Numbered from the stretch's first letter, positions 50,511 to 60,903 are shown. The stretch: DNA of 64,000 nt from Bacteroides reticulotermitis JCM 10512 (GCF_000517545.1 NZ_BAIV01000002.1:204854-268853); one strand, 5' to 3'. Notes: generated from the sequence alone by a model not told the origin. Program-made: numbers and translations.

Positions 50511-52691
50511 TTAATTCGCCATTTCGGATATAAACTTGATTCGCACCAAGCGGACTTCCTCTTCGGTAAATTCATCACCCAGTTCTTCGAGTGCTTCATC
50601 AATGCGATCGGTAGTCGATTCTTTGAAATAATCATAGATATCGAGCATATGGTCTTCATCCATAATCTCATCGAGGAAGTAATCGATATTTAATTTTGTT
50701 CCCGAATATACGATAGCTTCCACCTCATCCAGCAATTCTCCAAATTCAATGCCTTTGGAGAGCGCAATGTCGTCTAGAGCTACTTTACGGTCAATAGACT
50801 GAATGATAGAGACTTTCATCTTTGATTTATTGGCTACCGTACGTACTCGCAGATCTTCGGGACGTTCTATTTCATTCTCTTCGCAGTGACGCTTAATCAA
50901 CTTGCAAAATTCTTCTCCGTAGCGTTTGGCTTTTCCGGCACCAACACCGGGAATATTCTGCAATTCGTCCAGCGTTATCGGATAAATTGTTGCCATCGCC
51001 TCCAAAGAAGGGTCCTGGAATATTACATACGGAGGTACCTCTAACTTTTTCGAGAGCTTCTTACGCAAGTCTTTCAACATTGAATAGAGTGCAGGGTCTA
51101 CCGCACAGGAACCTCCTCCACGTGCCGGTGCTTCTTCCTCGGTCTCTTCAAAATCATTGTCCTCGGTAATCTTAAACGATTTAGGCTTTTTCAGGAACTT
51201 ATGTCCTTCGTCCGTTACCTTCAGTAATCCATAGTTTTCTACGTCTTTACTTAAGTAACCGCCTATCAAAGCTTGGCGGATTACCGCATTCCATGTTTTG
51301 TCTTCTTCGCCCATGCCGGAACCGAAAACCTCGAGGTCTTCATGTAGCTGTGCTTGTACTTCCGATGTTTCTCTACCTTGTAGTATGTCTATTATATAAT
51401 CTGCCTTAAAATTTTCTTTCACCGCGATAATGGTCTCTATCACGCCACATAATAAGTCTTGAGCCTCCACTTGCTTTTTAGGGTTTAAACAGTTGTCACA
51501 ATTTCCACAATTTTCTTCTGTGTATTCTTCACCAAAATAATGTAGTAATGTCTTTCGGCGACACACAGACGATTCTGCATAAGCAGCGGTTTCTAACAGA
51601 AGCTGCTTACCGATTTCCTGCTCTGCCACAGGTTTGCCTTGCATGAACTTTTCGAGTTTTTGCAAGTCTTTGTTTGTATAAAAGGTTATGCATTGTCCTT
51701 CACCGCCATCTCTGCCGGCGCGGCCCGTTTCTTGATAATATCCTTCCAGACTTTTGGGTATATCGTAGTGAATAACAAAGCGGACATCCGGTTTATCAAT
51801 TCCCATCCCAAAGGCGATGGTTGCCACAATCACGTCAATCTTTTCCATCAAGAAGTCGTCTTGGTTGTGTGTCCGCGTCGCCGAATCCATTCCGGCATGG
51901 TAAGCACGGGCATTAATCCCATTGGCCTGAAGTATTTCGGCAAGTTCTTCCACTTTCTTCCGGCTCAGACAATAGACAATACCTGTCTTTTCTGAATTAT
52001 TCTTGATGTATTTTATTATGTCTCGATCGATATTATTAGTCTTCGAGCGTACCTCATAATATAGGTTCGGACGATTGAAAGAAGACTTGAATACAAGCGC
52101 ATCGACCATGCTGAGATTCTTCTGGATATCATGTTGCACTTTCGGGGTAGCAGTTGCTGTGAGCGCTATCACCGGTGCTTTTCCAATCTCATTGATAATC
52201 GGACGAATACGCCGATACTCCGGACGGAAATCATGCCCCCACTCAGAGATACAATGTGCCTCGTCTACTGCATAGAACGAGATTTTAACTCCTCGCAAGA
52301 ATTCAATATTCTCTTCTTTTGTCAATGATTCCGGAGCTACATAGAGCAACTTAGTCTTTCCAGATAAAATATCCGATTTAACCTGATCAATCGCACCTTT
52401 ATTTAGAGAGGAGTTTATGAAATGAGCTATTCCATCTTCTTCACTAAAATTACGCATCGCATCGACCTGATTCTTCATTAATGCAATAAGTGGGGAAATA
52501 ACAATAGCTGTTCCTTCCATTAACAGTGAAGGAAGCTGATAGCACAAGGACTTCCCTCCCCCCGTTGGCATTAACACAAAGGTATCCTTACCACCAAGCA
52601 GATTTTGCATAATCGCTTCCTGGTTACCTTTGAATTTGTCAAATCCGAAATATCTTTTCAGTAGGTCTGTTAAGTTGATCTTCTCTGCCAT
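50511..52691 (-). CDS. recQ: ATP-dependent DNA helicase RecQ
   Basis: 726 residues. Helicase motifs: FKGNQEAIMQNLLGGKDTFV, Walker A VLMPTGGGKSLCYQLP, DEAH-type FYAVDEAHCISEWGHDFRPE, ALTATATPKV, QETGRAGRDG. The zinc-binding cysteines are in SSVCRRKTLLHYFGEE and CGNCDNCLNP. A winged-helix RQC region and an HRDC domain (DLRKKLSKKLEVPPYVIFQD) follow. A 100-residue C-terminal tail beyond HRDC is typical of the long Bacteroidota RecQ. It unwinds DNA 3' to 5' in recombination and fork repair. Intact. Confidence 0.96.
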   Translation of the reverse strand: MAEKINLTDLLKRYFGFDKFKGNQEAIMQNLLGGKDTFVLMPTGGGKSLCYQLPSLLMEGTAIVISPLIALMKNQVDAMRNFSEEDGIAHFINSSLNKGAIDQVKSDILSGKTKLLYVAPESLTKEENIEFLRGVKISFYAVDEAHCISEWGHDFRPEYRRIRPIINEIGKAPVIALTATATPKVQHDIQKNLSMVDALVFKSSFNRPNLYYEVRSKTNNIDRDIIKYIKNNSEKTGIVYCLSRKKVEELAEILQANGINARAYHAGMDSATRTHNQDDFLMEKIDVIVATIAFGMGIDKPDVRFVIHYDIPKSLEGYYQETGRAGRDGGEGQCITFYTNKDLQKLEKFMQGKPVAEQEIGKQLLLETAAYAESSVCRRKTLLHYFGEEYTEENCGNCDNCLNPKKQVEAQDLLCGVIETIIAVKENFKADYIIDILQGRETSEVQAQLHEDLEVFGSGMGEEDKTWNAVIRQALIGGYLSKDVENYGLLKVTDEGHKFLKKPKSFKITEDNDFEETEEEAPARGGGSCAVDPALYSMLKDLRKKLSKKLEVPPYVIFQDPSLEAMATIYPITLDELQNIPGVGAGKAKRYGEEFCKLIKRHCEENEIERPEDLRVRTVANKSKMKVSIIQSIDRKVALDDIALSKGIEFGELLDEVEAIVYSGTKLNIDYFLDEIMDEDHMLDIYDYFKESTTDRIDEALEELGDEFTEEEVRLVRIKFISEMAN

Positions 52692-52766
52692 TTCTCAATA
52701 GGTTGTTTTATTCAGTTCATGGTTTAACTTTAAAGAATCGCTCTTCCATAAGAAAGAGAGCCTTAA

Positions 52767-52797
52767 CAAAGTTATAAACAACTTCTTAATTATCAAG
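52767..52797 (-). promoter_or_regulatory. recQ promoter, CTTG-N19-TAACTTTG
   Basis: The minus strand has CTTG (52794-52797), 19 bp, then TAACTTTG (52767-52774). The leader that follows carries a small hairpin (ctctttctt/aagag). Confidence 0.6.
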
Positions 52798-52863
52798 AAA
52801 AACATGAGTAATATTTTCAAGAAAAAAGCAGTAAGTAGTATCCAAGCACATTTCCTTCTGATT

Positions 52864-54108
52864 TTAAGCGGTTTGCAAGCGTGCTAAATTCGTTTTCTCC
52901 AGTTGCTGCTTCGCATATTCCAGCGTCACTTTATACTTTTTCTTCCCTTCGGAAGGAATTTCGAACATAACATCCATCATAATTGTCTCCACAATCGAAC
53001 GCAATCCACGTGCACCTAGCTTGTATTCTACAGCTTTATCAACGATGTATTCAAACACTTCATCCTCGAATGTGAGTTTGATACTATCCATCTCAAACAA
53101 TTTAACGTATTGTTTAACGATGGAATTTTTCGGTTCTGTTAAGATAGCACGCAAGGCTTCACGATCTAACGGATTCAAATAAGTCAAGACCGGCAAACGA
53201 CCAATGATTTCGGGTATCAACCCGAAGGATTTCAAATCTTGCGGAGCAATGTATTGCATCATATTGCTCTTATCTATCACCGAAGTTTTCTGTGAGGCTG
53301 TATATCCCACCACATGAGTATTCAAACGCTGGGCTATTTTTTTCTCAATCCCGTCAAAAGCTCCACCGCAGATAAACAGAATATTTTTGGTATTAACCGG
53401 AATCATTTTCTGATCGGGATGTTTACGGCCTCCCTGGGGTGGAACATTAACAACCGAACCTTCGAGTAGTTTCAGCAATCCTTGTTGTACACCTTCACCA
53501 CTAACATCGCGGGTAATGGAAGGGTTGTCACCCTTACGCGCAATTTTATCGATCTCATCAATAAACACGATTCCCTGTTCTGCCTCCGCTACATTATAGT
53601 CTGCTACCTGAAGCAAGCGAGTGAGGATACTTTCAATATCTTCGCCCACGTATCCGGCTTCGGTCAATACGGTTGCATCTACAATGGTAAATGGCACACG
53701 CAGTAGTTTAGCTATGGTGCGTGCCAGCAAAGTCTTTCCGGTTCCCGTACTACCAACCATAATAATATTCGATTTCTCTATCTCAACATCATCACCGGTA
53801 CTTTTTTGCAGTAAGCGTTTGTAGTGGTTGTATACCGAAACCGAAAGAAACCGCTTAGCATCATCTTGACCGATCACATACTGGTCGAGAAACTTCTTGA
53901 TGTCCACCGGTTTAGGCAGCTCGTCTAAATTAAGTTTGGTAGCTCCTTCAGCCTGTTTACCTGCACCCAAGGCTTCTTGTGTTATCTCATAAGCCTGAGT
54001 AGCACAGCTGTCGCATATGTAGCCATTCATCCCTGTGATAAGGAATCCGACTTCACTTTCAGGACGGCCGCAGAAACTACATCTTTTCTTCGTCTTTGAA
54101 TCAGCCAT
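52864..54108 (-). CDS. clpX: ATP-dependent Clp protease ATP-binding subunit ClpX
   Basis: 414 residues. The N-terminal zinc finger has four cysteines (CSFCGRPE, then CDSC). The AAA+ core shows Walker [19 protein letters not shown], Walker [14 protein letters not shown], pore loop [12 protein letters not shown], and sensor/arginine regions ([23 protein letters not shown]). It unfolds tagged or recognised substrates and feeds them to ClpP. The gene follows clpP by 2 bp and is intact. Confidence 0.98.
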   Translation of the reverse strand: MADSKTKKRCSFCGRPESEVGFLITGMNGYICDSCATQAYEITQEALGAGKQAEGATKLNLDELPKPVDIKKFLDQYVIGQDDAKRFLSVSVYNHYKRLLQKSTGDDVEIEKSNIIMVGSTGTGKTLLARTIAKLLRVPFTIVDATVLTEAGYVGEDIESILTRLLQVADYNVAEAEQGIVFIDEIDKIARKGDNPSITRDVSGEGVQQGLLKLLEGSVVNVPPQGGRKHPDQKMIPVNTKNILFICGGAFDGIEKKIAQRLNTHVVGYTASQKTSVIDKSNMMQYIAPQDLKSFGLIPEIIGRLPVLTYLNPLDREALRAILTEPKNSIVKQYVKLFEMDSIKLTFEDEVFEYIVDKAVEYKLGARGLRSIVETIMMDVMFEIPSEGKKKYKVTLEYAKQQLEKTNLARLQTA

Positions 54109-54110
54109 TT

Positions 54111-54773
54111 TTATTTTTTAATCAATACTTCGTCGATCATGCCATAATCTTTGGCTTCCTGGGCTGTCATCCAGTAGTCACGATCCGAATCGGCCCATAC
54201 CTTATCAAATTCGGTATGTGAGTGATCGGCTATGATGGTATAAAGTTCCTTTTTCAACTTTTGAATTTCACGAGCCGTGATTTCAATATCCGAAGCCTGT
54301 CCTTGTGCACCTCCCATCGGTTGATGGATCATCACACGCGAATGAGGAAGGCCAGAACGTTTTCCTTCTGCGCCGGCAACCAACAGAACAGCAGCCATAG
54401 AAGCAGCTATACCCGTACAAATGGTCGAGACATTACTGGAAATAAACTGCATGGTATCATAAATACCTAATCCGGCATATACGCTTCCACCAGGAGAGTT
54501 GATGTAGATAGAAATATCTTTCCCCGGATCTACAGAATCCAGATATAATAACTGCGCTTGCAGTGTATTGGCTGTATAATCATCAATCTGCGTACCCAAG
54601 AAAATGATACGATCCATCATCAGACGTGAGAACACATCCAGTTGAGTTACGTTTAGCTGTCTTTCTTCCAGAATATAAGGATTCAAATACCCGGCTTGTG
54701 ATTTAATCACATCATCCAACACCATACCATTCATGCCTAAATGCTTGGTTGCGTATTTTCTAAAATCATCCAT
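54111..54773 (-). CDS. clpP: ATP-dependent Clp protease proteolytic subunit ClpP
   Basis: 220 residues. Serine-protease triad is complete: Ser in TGIAASMAAVLL, His in SRVMIHQPMGGAQGQASDIE, Asp in SDRDYWMTAQEAKDYGMIDE. The family signature IYINSPGGSVYAGLGIYDTM is present. ClpP forms the double-ring chamber used by ClpX. It follows tig after about 150 bp that contain an intrinsic-terminator-like hairpin. Confidence 0.98.
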   Translation of the reverse strand: MDDFRKYATKHLGMNGMVLDDVIKSQAGYLNPYILEERQLNVTQLDVFSRLMMDRIIFLGTQIDDYTANTLQAQLLYLDSVDPGKDISIYINSPGGSVYAGLGIYDTMQFISSNVSTICTGIAASMAAVLLVAGAEGKRSGLPHSRVMIHQPMGGAQGQASDIEITAREIQKLKKELYTIIADHSHTEFDKVWADSDRDYWMTAQEAKDYGMIDEVLIKK

Positions 54774-54843
54774 TTTATTGTTCCTTTCTTATTATATTAA
54801 TAATAAATGCAGTTGCAAAGAAACGAAAAAGAACACAGAGACA

Positions 54844-54884
54844 CAAAAAAACACAGAGTTATAATTCTATAAAAACTCTGTGTT
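54844..54884 (-). terminator. Terminator-like hairpin between tig and clpP
   Basis: Arms aacacagagtt (54850-54860) and aactctgtgtt (54874-54884) are perfect over 11 bp. On the minus strand a seven-T run follows. It would partly or fully end tig transcription before clpP. Confidence 0.75.
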
Positions 54885-54920
54885 CCTTATATCAGTGATA
54901 TTCAGTTCAACCGCAATCGG

Positions 54921-56275
54921 TTACTCGAACATTTGATTAAATTCTTCGATTGTAACAGTTTTGTTCTCTAATGTAACCTGAGACTTCAATGCTGCTGCTA
55001 ACTTGGTTTCAACCACACGGCTTACCAGATTATTAACAGTATCTTGTTTCTTCATCATTTCCTGTGCATAGTTATCAAGCACATCATCAGGAATAGAGTT
55101 CATTCCGTATTGAGCAAATTGTGCACGCGTAGCCTCTTTAGCCATTGCAACTACATCTTCTTGCTCTACCTTAATATCGTTTGCTTCTACTAGTTGCTCT
55201 TTAACCATGTGCCAAGTCAACTCTTCGATGCTCTTATCGTAGTTTTCGGCTACATATTCTTCGCCTTTTTCTTCGCTGTTCAGCAACATGATGCGCTTCA
55301 GCAAAGCATCCGGGAATTCCAACTTACCTACTTTATCAATCAAGACTTTGCGTACATCGATCAAGAACTTATAATCGCTATCAGCTACAAATCTTTCGGT
55401 AAGGTTCTCTTTAACTTTCGCACGGAACTCTTCTTCAGTAGTTACAGTTCCTTCACCAAATACTTGATCAAAGATTTCTTGGTTGAGCTCACCCGCTACA
55501 AAACGAGTAATTTCTTCTACCTGGAAGCTAAAATCAGACTTCACGTCTTTAGCTATTTCTTTATCGATTTTCAGCAAAGAACCTAATTCTGCTTCGTGTC
55601 CGTCGTAAGCTGTATTCGGATTAAACACCAATACATCGTTCACTTTAGCAGTTGCAAAGATAGCTTTCTGTTCGTCGTTCTTCATATAAGAGGGCATCAA
55701 TACAGCACCTTCTACCTGAATTCCACCTTCTTTGGTATTACCTTCATCATCTAACTGAGCAAGTAATCCCTTCAACATATCGTTTTCCTGATAAGTGTCT
55801 ACCTGATCGTATTTACCGGTACGTTGCGTGTAAGCGCTGATTTGGTTAGCAACCATTTCATCTGTTACGTCAATCGTATAATAATCTACTTTATCTTTGG
55901 CAGCAACTTCTACAGTAAATTCGGGTGCTATAGCGATATCAAAAATGAATTCGAATTCGTCCATTGCATCAAAATCGATCACCTGCTGCTTATCTTCGTT
56001 AGGCAACGGTTCGCCCAAGATGTTTACCTTGTTATCTTTAATATAATTGTAGACAGCTTCTTGCAGAGCTTTATTCACTTCTTCTGCGATTACTGACTTG
56101 CCATACATTTTCTTAACGAGGCTCATTGGAACCATTCCTGTACGGAATCCCGGCATTTGTGCTTCTGGCGAAATGATTTCAGCGATTTGTCTACTTTTTC
56201 CTGATAGTCGGCTTTCTCTAGTTTCACAGTAAGTAGCGCACTTACTTTGTCATTCATTTGTAATGAAACGTTCAT
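54921..56275 (-). CDS. tig: Trigger factor (one frameshift)
   Basis: Ribosome-associated chaperone. The true start is ATG 56275: MNVSLQMNDKVSALLTVKLE, then VDKSLKSFRQK. Here the frame breaks (near 56162), and restoring one G gives AQMPGFRTGMVP, the ribosome-binding signature (GFRxGxxP). The rest is a single open frame to the acidic C-terminus IEEFNQMFE. It lacks an obvious FKBP-type PPIase core, as in Bacteroidota trigger factors. About 451 residues. Confidence 0.93.
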
Positions 56276-56326
56276 TCTGACAATTATTTATTTAATTTAT
56301 ACTTTATTCGATGCTCAAACGAGGGT

Positions 56327-56358
56327 GCAAAATTAGTGCTAATCTTTCAATTATCAAA
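56327..56358 (-). promoter_or_regulatory. tig promoter, TTTG-N19-TAATTTTGC
   Basis: The minus strand reads TTTG (56355-56358), exactly 19 bp, then TAATTTTGC (56327-56335), a perfect consensus 52 bp before the tig start. Confidence 0.85.
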
Positions 56359-56683
56359 AGACATTGCCGATTAATTTCGTTTTCCAAAATGATTGCTGAC
56401 AGGTCTATAGCCTTCGTTTGCATTTTATTAACTATGCTTTTCTTTTGTCTTATAACATCCGCAGGCCATTTACACGCAAATAAATGAAGGTATAGAACAC
56501 CAAAATAGAATAAAAGAGCATAAAGTTGCACATTCTCGTCATTCTGCCCTATTTTCTTGCAATTTAAAGCCCAAAAAAGATGGTCAATCCAAAAAATATT
56601 CCTTTCTTTGTTGCGGATTGATGGACCATTAGTTTCTCGATTTCGATCACGAGGTTTTTACTGCAGTAACAAAACGCATTTGT
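56359..56683. other. Intergenic region between tig and the RRM gene
   Basis: About 325 bp with no recognisable gene; a 75-codon minus-strand frame overlaps the tig promoter and looks spurious. It probably contains the divergent promoter of the RRM gene, which I could not place firmly. Confidence 0.4.
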
Positions 56684-56736
56684 AAACTCTCTGTTCTTTA
56701 TAATCTTTTTATTAGTAACCATCATCCAGAGAGTTT
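56684..56736 (+). promoter_or_regulatory. Inverted repeat in the RRM-gene 5' region
   Basis: aaactctctg (56684-56693) and cagagagttt (56727-56736) are perfect 10-bp arms with a 33-nt AU-rich loop. A second small hairpin ctcg/cgag lies just upstream (about 56637-56654). The arms end 33 bp before the start codon, in the likely leader RNA. Confidence 0.5.
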
Positions 56737-56769
56737 AATTCATTTATTTATTTTTTTATCATTTTCATT

Positions 56770-57015
56770 ATGAACATTTATGTTGGAAACCTTAACTATC
56801 GCGTTAAGGAAACAGACCTGCAACAAGTGATGGAAGATTACGGAGCAGTTACTTCAGTTAAAATTATCTCAGATCGTGAAACTGGCAGATCGAAAGGATT
56901 TGCATTTATCGAAATGGAAGACGACAACGCTGGTTCTAAAGCTATCGCAGAATTGAATGGCGCAGAATATATGGGCCGCACCATGGTAGTAAAAGAAGCT
57001 AGACCTAGAGACTAA
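56770..57015 (+). CDS. RRM-domain RNA-binding protein
   Basis: 81 residues made up almost entirely of one RRM. RNP2 is NIYVGNLNY and RNP1 is SKGFAFIEM, with the intervening DLQQVMEDYGAVTSVKIISD. Bacteroidota encode several such short RRM proteins, which act as global RNA chaperones in organisms that lack Hfq (family knowledge). A structured leader and a very strong terminator mark it as a single-gene transcript. It may autoregulate through the leader. Confidence 0.93.
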   Translation: MNIYVGNLNYRVKETDLQQVMEDYGAVTSVKIISDRETGRSKGFAFIEMEDDNAGSKAIAELNGAEYMGRTMVVKEARPRD

Positions 57016-57041
57016 TTTCGTAGAACTAACATAGGAATAAA

Positions 57042-57080
57042 AAAGTCTTCTCTACTTTCAGTGTAGAGAAGACTTTTTTT
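57042..57080 (+). terminator. Strong terminator after the RRM gene
   Basis: A perfect 14-bp stem (aaagtcttctctac 57042-57055, gtagagaagacttt 57063-57076) with a 7-nt loop and a T run on plus. An A run before it makes it work on minus as well. Confidence 0.9.
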
Positions 57081-57153
57081 ATTCTATCAATGCGCTCCGC
57101 CAACCATCCGGACTTACCTGCCGGAATATGAGAAACTGCAATTGGAACTTACA

Positions 57154-57924
57154 TTATCCTTCGAGGCTTTGAACTTCTACTTCCTTCACTTTTTGTAGCA
57201 AGTCCGAAGCAAATATGAAATTATTCAACCGTTCATTCGTTGAAGTGAATATATCATTCTTCGTTCCTTCCCACTCTTTATGCCCTTCGTATATATAGAT
57301 AACTTTTTCACCAATCCCCATCACGGAATTCATATCATGCGTGTTAATGATGGTCGTCATATTATACTCACGAGTAATGTCGTGAATTAAATCATCGATA
57401 ATCAGTGAAGTCTTAGGATCAAGTCCCGAATTTGGTTCGTCACAAAAAAGATATTGGGGATTCAAAGCTATGGCACGGGCTATAGCAACCCGCTTCTGCA
57501 TACCTCCACTTATCTCACCCGGATACTTATCTTTCGCTTCGCTCAGGTTTACTCGATCCAAGCAAAACATAGCACGCCTTGCACGTTCGCGAAGCGTATC
57601 GTTACTAAACATATTCAACGGGAACATGACATTTTCAAATACAGACATAGAGTCGAAAAGCGCAGCGCTCTGGAAAATCATTCCCATTTCTCGACGAAGC
57701 TGGTTTTTCTCCTTCTTCCCCATTTGAATTAGATTACGTCCGTCATACAGCACCTCACCTTTCTCTGGTGTCAACAGTCCGACAATACACTTTATCAGTA
57801 CCGTTTTTCCCGAACCGCTCTGGCCTATAATCAGGTTTGTCTTTCCGTTCTCAAAGTACGCATCGATATCTTTCAATACGGTTTTATCTTCAAATGATTT
57901 ACAAAGTCCTTTAATTTCAATCAT
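57154..57924 (-). CDS. mlaF: MlaF-type ABC transporter ATP-binding protein
   Basis: 256 residues. Walker A GQSGSGKTVLIKCIVGLL, Q-loop MIFQSAALFDSMSV, signature EISGGMQKRVAIARAI, Walker B QYLFCDEPNSGLDP, H-loop INTHDMNS. The sequence groups with ATPases of the Mla (maintenance of lipid asymmetry) system, which move phospholipids between membranes. It overlaps the mlaE stop by 4 bp. No MlaD-type protein is in the window downstream. Confidence 0.9.
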   Translation of the reverse strand: MIEIKGLCKSFEDKTVLKDIDAYFENGKTNLIIGQSGSGKTVLIKCIVGLLTPEKGEVLYDGRNLIQMGKKEKNQLRREMGMIFQSAALFDSMSVFENVMFPLNMFSNDTLRERARRAMFCLDRVNLSEAKDKYPGEISGGMQKRVAIARAIALNPQYLFCDEPNSGLDPKTSLIIDDLIHDITREYNMTTIINTHDMNSVMGIGEKVIYIYEGHKEWEGTKNDIFTSTNERLNNFIFASDLLQKVKEVEVQSLEG

Positions 57925-58664
57925 CCCATTAAAAGTTGAGTTAATATCAAATCTGCAAACAAGATCAGTACGCTACTGCATACCACTGAGTCGGTCGAAG
58001 CCTTTCCAACGGCAATAGACCCTCCTTCGACGGTATATCCGAAAAAGGCAGATACACTTGCGATAATAAAAGCAAAGAAGAGAGACTTAATGATTCCGGC
58101 CCAGATAAACCATTCGACAAACATGTACTGCAAACCATACTCCAAGTCGATAGCATTCATTATTCCTCCGAACCAGCAAGTGCAGAACGCCCCTACAATC
58201 CCCGCAAAAATACTGAAAGTCACCAGAATAGGAATTGTAGTAACCATGGCTGTAATCTTGGGCAGAATCAGATAGTTCGCCGAATTGACTCCCATGATTT
58301 CGAGCGCATCAATTTGCTGCGTTACGCGCATAGAACCTAGTTCAGAAGCAATATTTGACCCTACTTTTCCAGCCAGTATCAAACACATAATAGAAGAGGA
58401 GAACTCTAACAACATGATCTCACGTGTCACATATCCCACAGTCCAACGAGGCATCCACGGGCTTTCGATGTTCAACTTAATCTGTATCGTAATCACCGCA
58501 CCGATGAAAAATGATATCAAAAGTACAATACCGATTGAATTAACTCCCAGTTGTTCAATCTCTTTCAGATATTGCCGGAAAAACATACGCATACGTTCTG
58601 GGCGCGTAAATGTACGCCCCATTAATTGCATGTATCGTCCGACGGTTCTTAATGCTTTTATCAT
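57921..58664 (-). CDS. mlaE: MlaE-type ABC transporter permease
   Basis: 247 residues with five or more hydrophobic spans (for example IGIVLLISFFIGAVITIQIK, ANYLILPKITAMVTTIPILV, LFFAFIIASVSAFFGYTVEG). MlaE-family signatures are EFSSSIMCLILAGKVGSNIA then SELGSMRVTQQIDALEIMGV. It is the permease partner of the overlapping mlaF gene. A consensus -7 box lies 20 bp upstream. Confidence 0.92.
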   Translation of the reverse strand: MIKALRTVGRYMQLMGRTFTRPERMRMFFRQYLKEIEQLGVNSIGIVLLISFFIGAVITIQIKLNIESPWMPRWTVGYVTREIMLLEFSSSIMCLILAGKVGSNIASELGSMRVTQQIDALEIMGVNSANYLILPKITAMVTTIPILVTFSIFAGIVGAFCTCWFGGIMNAIDLEYGLQYMFVEWFIWAGIIKSLFFAFIIASVSAFFGYTVEGGSIAVGKASTDSVVCSSVLILFADLILTQLLMG

Positions 58665-58683
58665 AACACAACACTATTTGTCT

Positions 58684-58723
58684 GCAAATGTACATTAATT
58701 CAGCTTATTTTTACTACATTTGC
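58684..58723. promoter_or_regulatory. Back-to-back -7 boxes driving mlaE and the LptB-type gene
   Basis: TACATTTGC occurs on minus (58684-58692) and on plus (58715-58723), 22 bp apart and pointing away from each other. Each sits 18-20 bp before a start codon. Good TTTG boxes are not found for either, and the upstream areas overlap, so the two promoters may compete. Confidence 0.6.
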
Positions 58724-58740
58724 GGCAAAATAACAAGAAG

Positions 58741-59510
58741 ATGGAAGAAAGCACGATGGTTCTCCGCACGGAGGATCTTGTAAAAAAATACGGTAAACGA
58801 ACAGTCGTGAGCCATGTTTCCATTGATGTGAAGCAAGGAGAGATTGTAGGTTTGCTGGGACCGAACGGTGCCGGTAAAACCACATCGTTCTATATGACCG
58901 TAGGCTGATTACGCCGAACGAAGGGCGCATATTCCTGAATGATCTCGAAATAACAAAATTCCCCGTATACAAACGAGCGCAAACAGGTATTGGATATTTG
59001 GCGCAAGAGGCTTCTGTATTCCGCCAAATGAGCGTGGAAGACAATATTGCTTCCGTTCTCGAAATGACTAAACAATCAAGAGAATATCAGAAAGATAAAC
59101 TAGAAAGTTTGATTGCCGAATTCCGTTTGCAGAAAGTACGTAAGAATAAAGGTAACCAACTATCCGGTGGTGAACGACGCCGTACCGAGATAGCACGCTG
59201 TCTGGCCATCAACCCGAAGTTTATTATGCTTGATGAACCTTTTGCCGGAGTTGACCCGATTGCGGTTGAAGATATACAGCAGATCGTATGGAAGCTAAAG
59301 GACAAAAACATTGGCATCCTGATCACCGACCACAACGTACAAGAAACATTAAGCATCACAGACCGCGCTTATCTTTTGTTTGAAGGCAAGATCTTATTTC
59401 AAGGTACTCCGGAAGAACTGGCCGAGAATAAAATCGTTCGAGAAAAGTATTTAAGTAATAGCTTCGTTCTACGCCGGAAAGACTTCCAACTGGATAAGGA
59501 ATTAGAATAA
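58741..59510 (+). CDS. lptB: LptB-type ABC transporter ATP-binding protein (one frameshift)
   Basis: Walker [19 protein letters not shown] ends just where the frame breaks (near 58905); restoring one C gives [20 protein letters not shown] and then the Q-loop region [20 protein letters not shown]. The [20 protein letters not shown] signature, Walker [13 protein letters not shown] and [10 protein letters not shown] switch follow. LptB powers extraction of lipopolysaccharide from the inner membrane with LptFG. Start 58741 is preferred (58756 also possible). Joined length is about 257 residues. The gene is essential in related organisms, so an error in the sequence is likely. Confidence 0.92.
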
Positions 59511-59529
59511 ATACGCAGCCTAATCGATC

Positions 59530-59572
59530 AATCAATAAGGGCTCGAAGCATTGCTTCGAGCCCTTATTGATT
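59530..59572. terminator. Bidirectional terminator between LptB-type gene and der
   Basis: A perfect 20-bp stem (59530-59549 with 59553-59572) with a 3-nt loop, core gggctcgaagc/gcttcgagccc. A/T runs lie on both sides, between two converging genes. Confidence 0.9.
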
Positions 59573-59589
59573 TTAAAACGTCCGACTTC

Positions 59590-60903
59590 TTATTTCTGTC
59601 GAATGAATATATTAACCGGAGTACCGGTAAGTTCCCATTTCTCCCGCATTTTATTTTCCAGAAACCGTTTGTACGGCTCTTTCACATATTGCGGTAAATT
59701 CGCAAAGTACACAAATGAAGGTACTTGCGTATTAGGCAACTGAGTAATATACTTAATTTTAATATACTTACCCTTAGTAGAAGGAGGTGGATACGCCTCG
59801 ATCAACGGAAGCATCTCCTCATTCAGACGAGCCGTTGCAATTTTCACCGTCCGGTTTTCATAAACCCTGCGTGCCTCTTCAAGCACTTTGAGAATACGCT
59901 GCTTGCTTATTGCGGAAGTAAAGATTATCGGGAAATCCACAAAAGGAGCAAAACGTGAACGGATTGCTTCTTCAAATGTCTTCATCACTTTCGCTGTTTT
60001 ATCTTCTACCAAATCCCACTTATTCACTACAACAACCAATCCTTTCTGATTCCGCTGTATGAGTGAGAATATATTAAGGTCCTGACTTTCTACTCCGCGA
60101 GTAGCATCCATCATTAGAATACAAACGTCAGCAGCTTCAATGGAACGGATCGAACGAACTACGGAATAATATTCCAGATCTTCGTTTACCTTATTCTTCT
60201 TACGAATTCCGGCAGTATCTACCAGATAAAAGTCAAATCCGAACTTGTTGTAACGCGTATAAATAGAATCGCGAGTTGTTCCGGCAATCTCCGTCACAAT
60301 GTTACGATCTTCACCGATAAATGCGTTTATAATAGAGGACTTTCCAGCATTGGGACGGCCTACTACTGCAAAACGAGGAATTTCATCATCCAGAATTTCC
60401 TCTGTTTCTTTCTTAAACTTGCCAACAATTAAGTCCATCAAATCGCCCGTACCACTTCCCGTTATAGCAGAAATACAGTAAGGCTCATCTAATCCGAGTT
60501 TATAAAACTCCGGAGCATTGTATTGCAGATCGTGATTGTCGGTTTTGTTAGCCACAACTATCACCGGACTCTTCGAACGGCGCAAAATGGTAGCAACTTG
60601 CATATCCAAATCGGTAACTCCATTCATCACATCCACAACAAATAATATAACGTCAGCTTCTTCCACCGCCATCAATACTTGCTTCCGGATCTCCTCTTCA
60701 AAAATATCATCAGAGTTTACCACCCATCCGCCGGTATCTACTACGGAGAATTCCCGCCCTAACCATTCAGACTTTCCATACTGCCTGTCGCGAGTTGTAC
60801 CCGCTTCATCATTTACAATTGCCTGACGCGACTTTGTCAGACGATTAAATAAGGTAGATTTACCCACATTCGGGCGACCTACAATTGCAACTAAATTTCC
60901 CAT
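59590..60903 (-). CDS. der: Ribosome-assembly GTPase Der (EngA)
   Basis: 437 residues with two tandem GTPase domains: G1 [18 protein letters not shown] and [19 protein letters not shown]3 DTGGW and DTAGIRKK, G4 NKTD and NKWD. The C-terminal KH-like domain ends [16 protein letters not shown]. Der is required for 50S subunit assembly. ATG 60903 (MGNLVAIVG) is the start. It follows era by 45 bp. Confidence 0.97.
   Translation of the reverse strand: MGNLVAIVGRPNVGKSTLFNRLTKSRQAIVNDEAGTTRDRQYGKSEWLGREFSVVDTGGWVVNSDDIFEEEIRKQVLMAVEEADVILFVVDVMNGVTDLDMQVATILRRSKSPVIVVANKTDNHDLQYNAPEFYKLGLDEPYCISAITGSGTGDLMDLIVGKFKKETEEILDDEIPRFAVVGRPNAGKSSIINAFIGEDRNIVTEIAGTTRDSIYTRYNKFGFDFYLVDTAGIRKKNKVNEDLEYYSVVRSIRSIEAADVCILMMDATRGVESQDLNIFSLIQRNQKGLVVVVNKWDLVEDKTAKVMKTFEEAIRSRFAPFVDFPIIFTSAISKQRILKVLEEARRVYENRTVKIATARLNEEMLPLIEAYPPPSTKGKYIKIKYITQLPNTQVPSFVYFANLPQYVKEPYKRFLENKMREKWELTGTPVNIFIRQK

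Noticed and set aside
56304..56531. 75-codon frame upstream of tig
   Set aside because: Covers the perfect tig promoter and shows no protein features.
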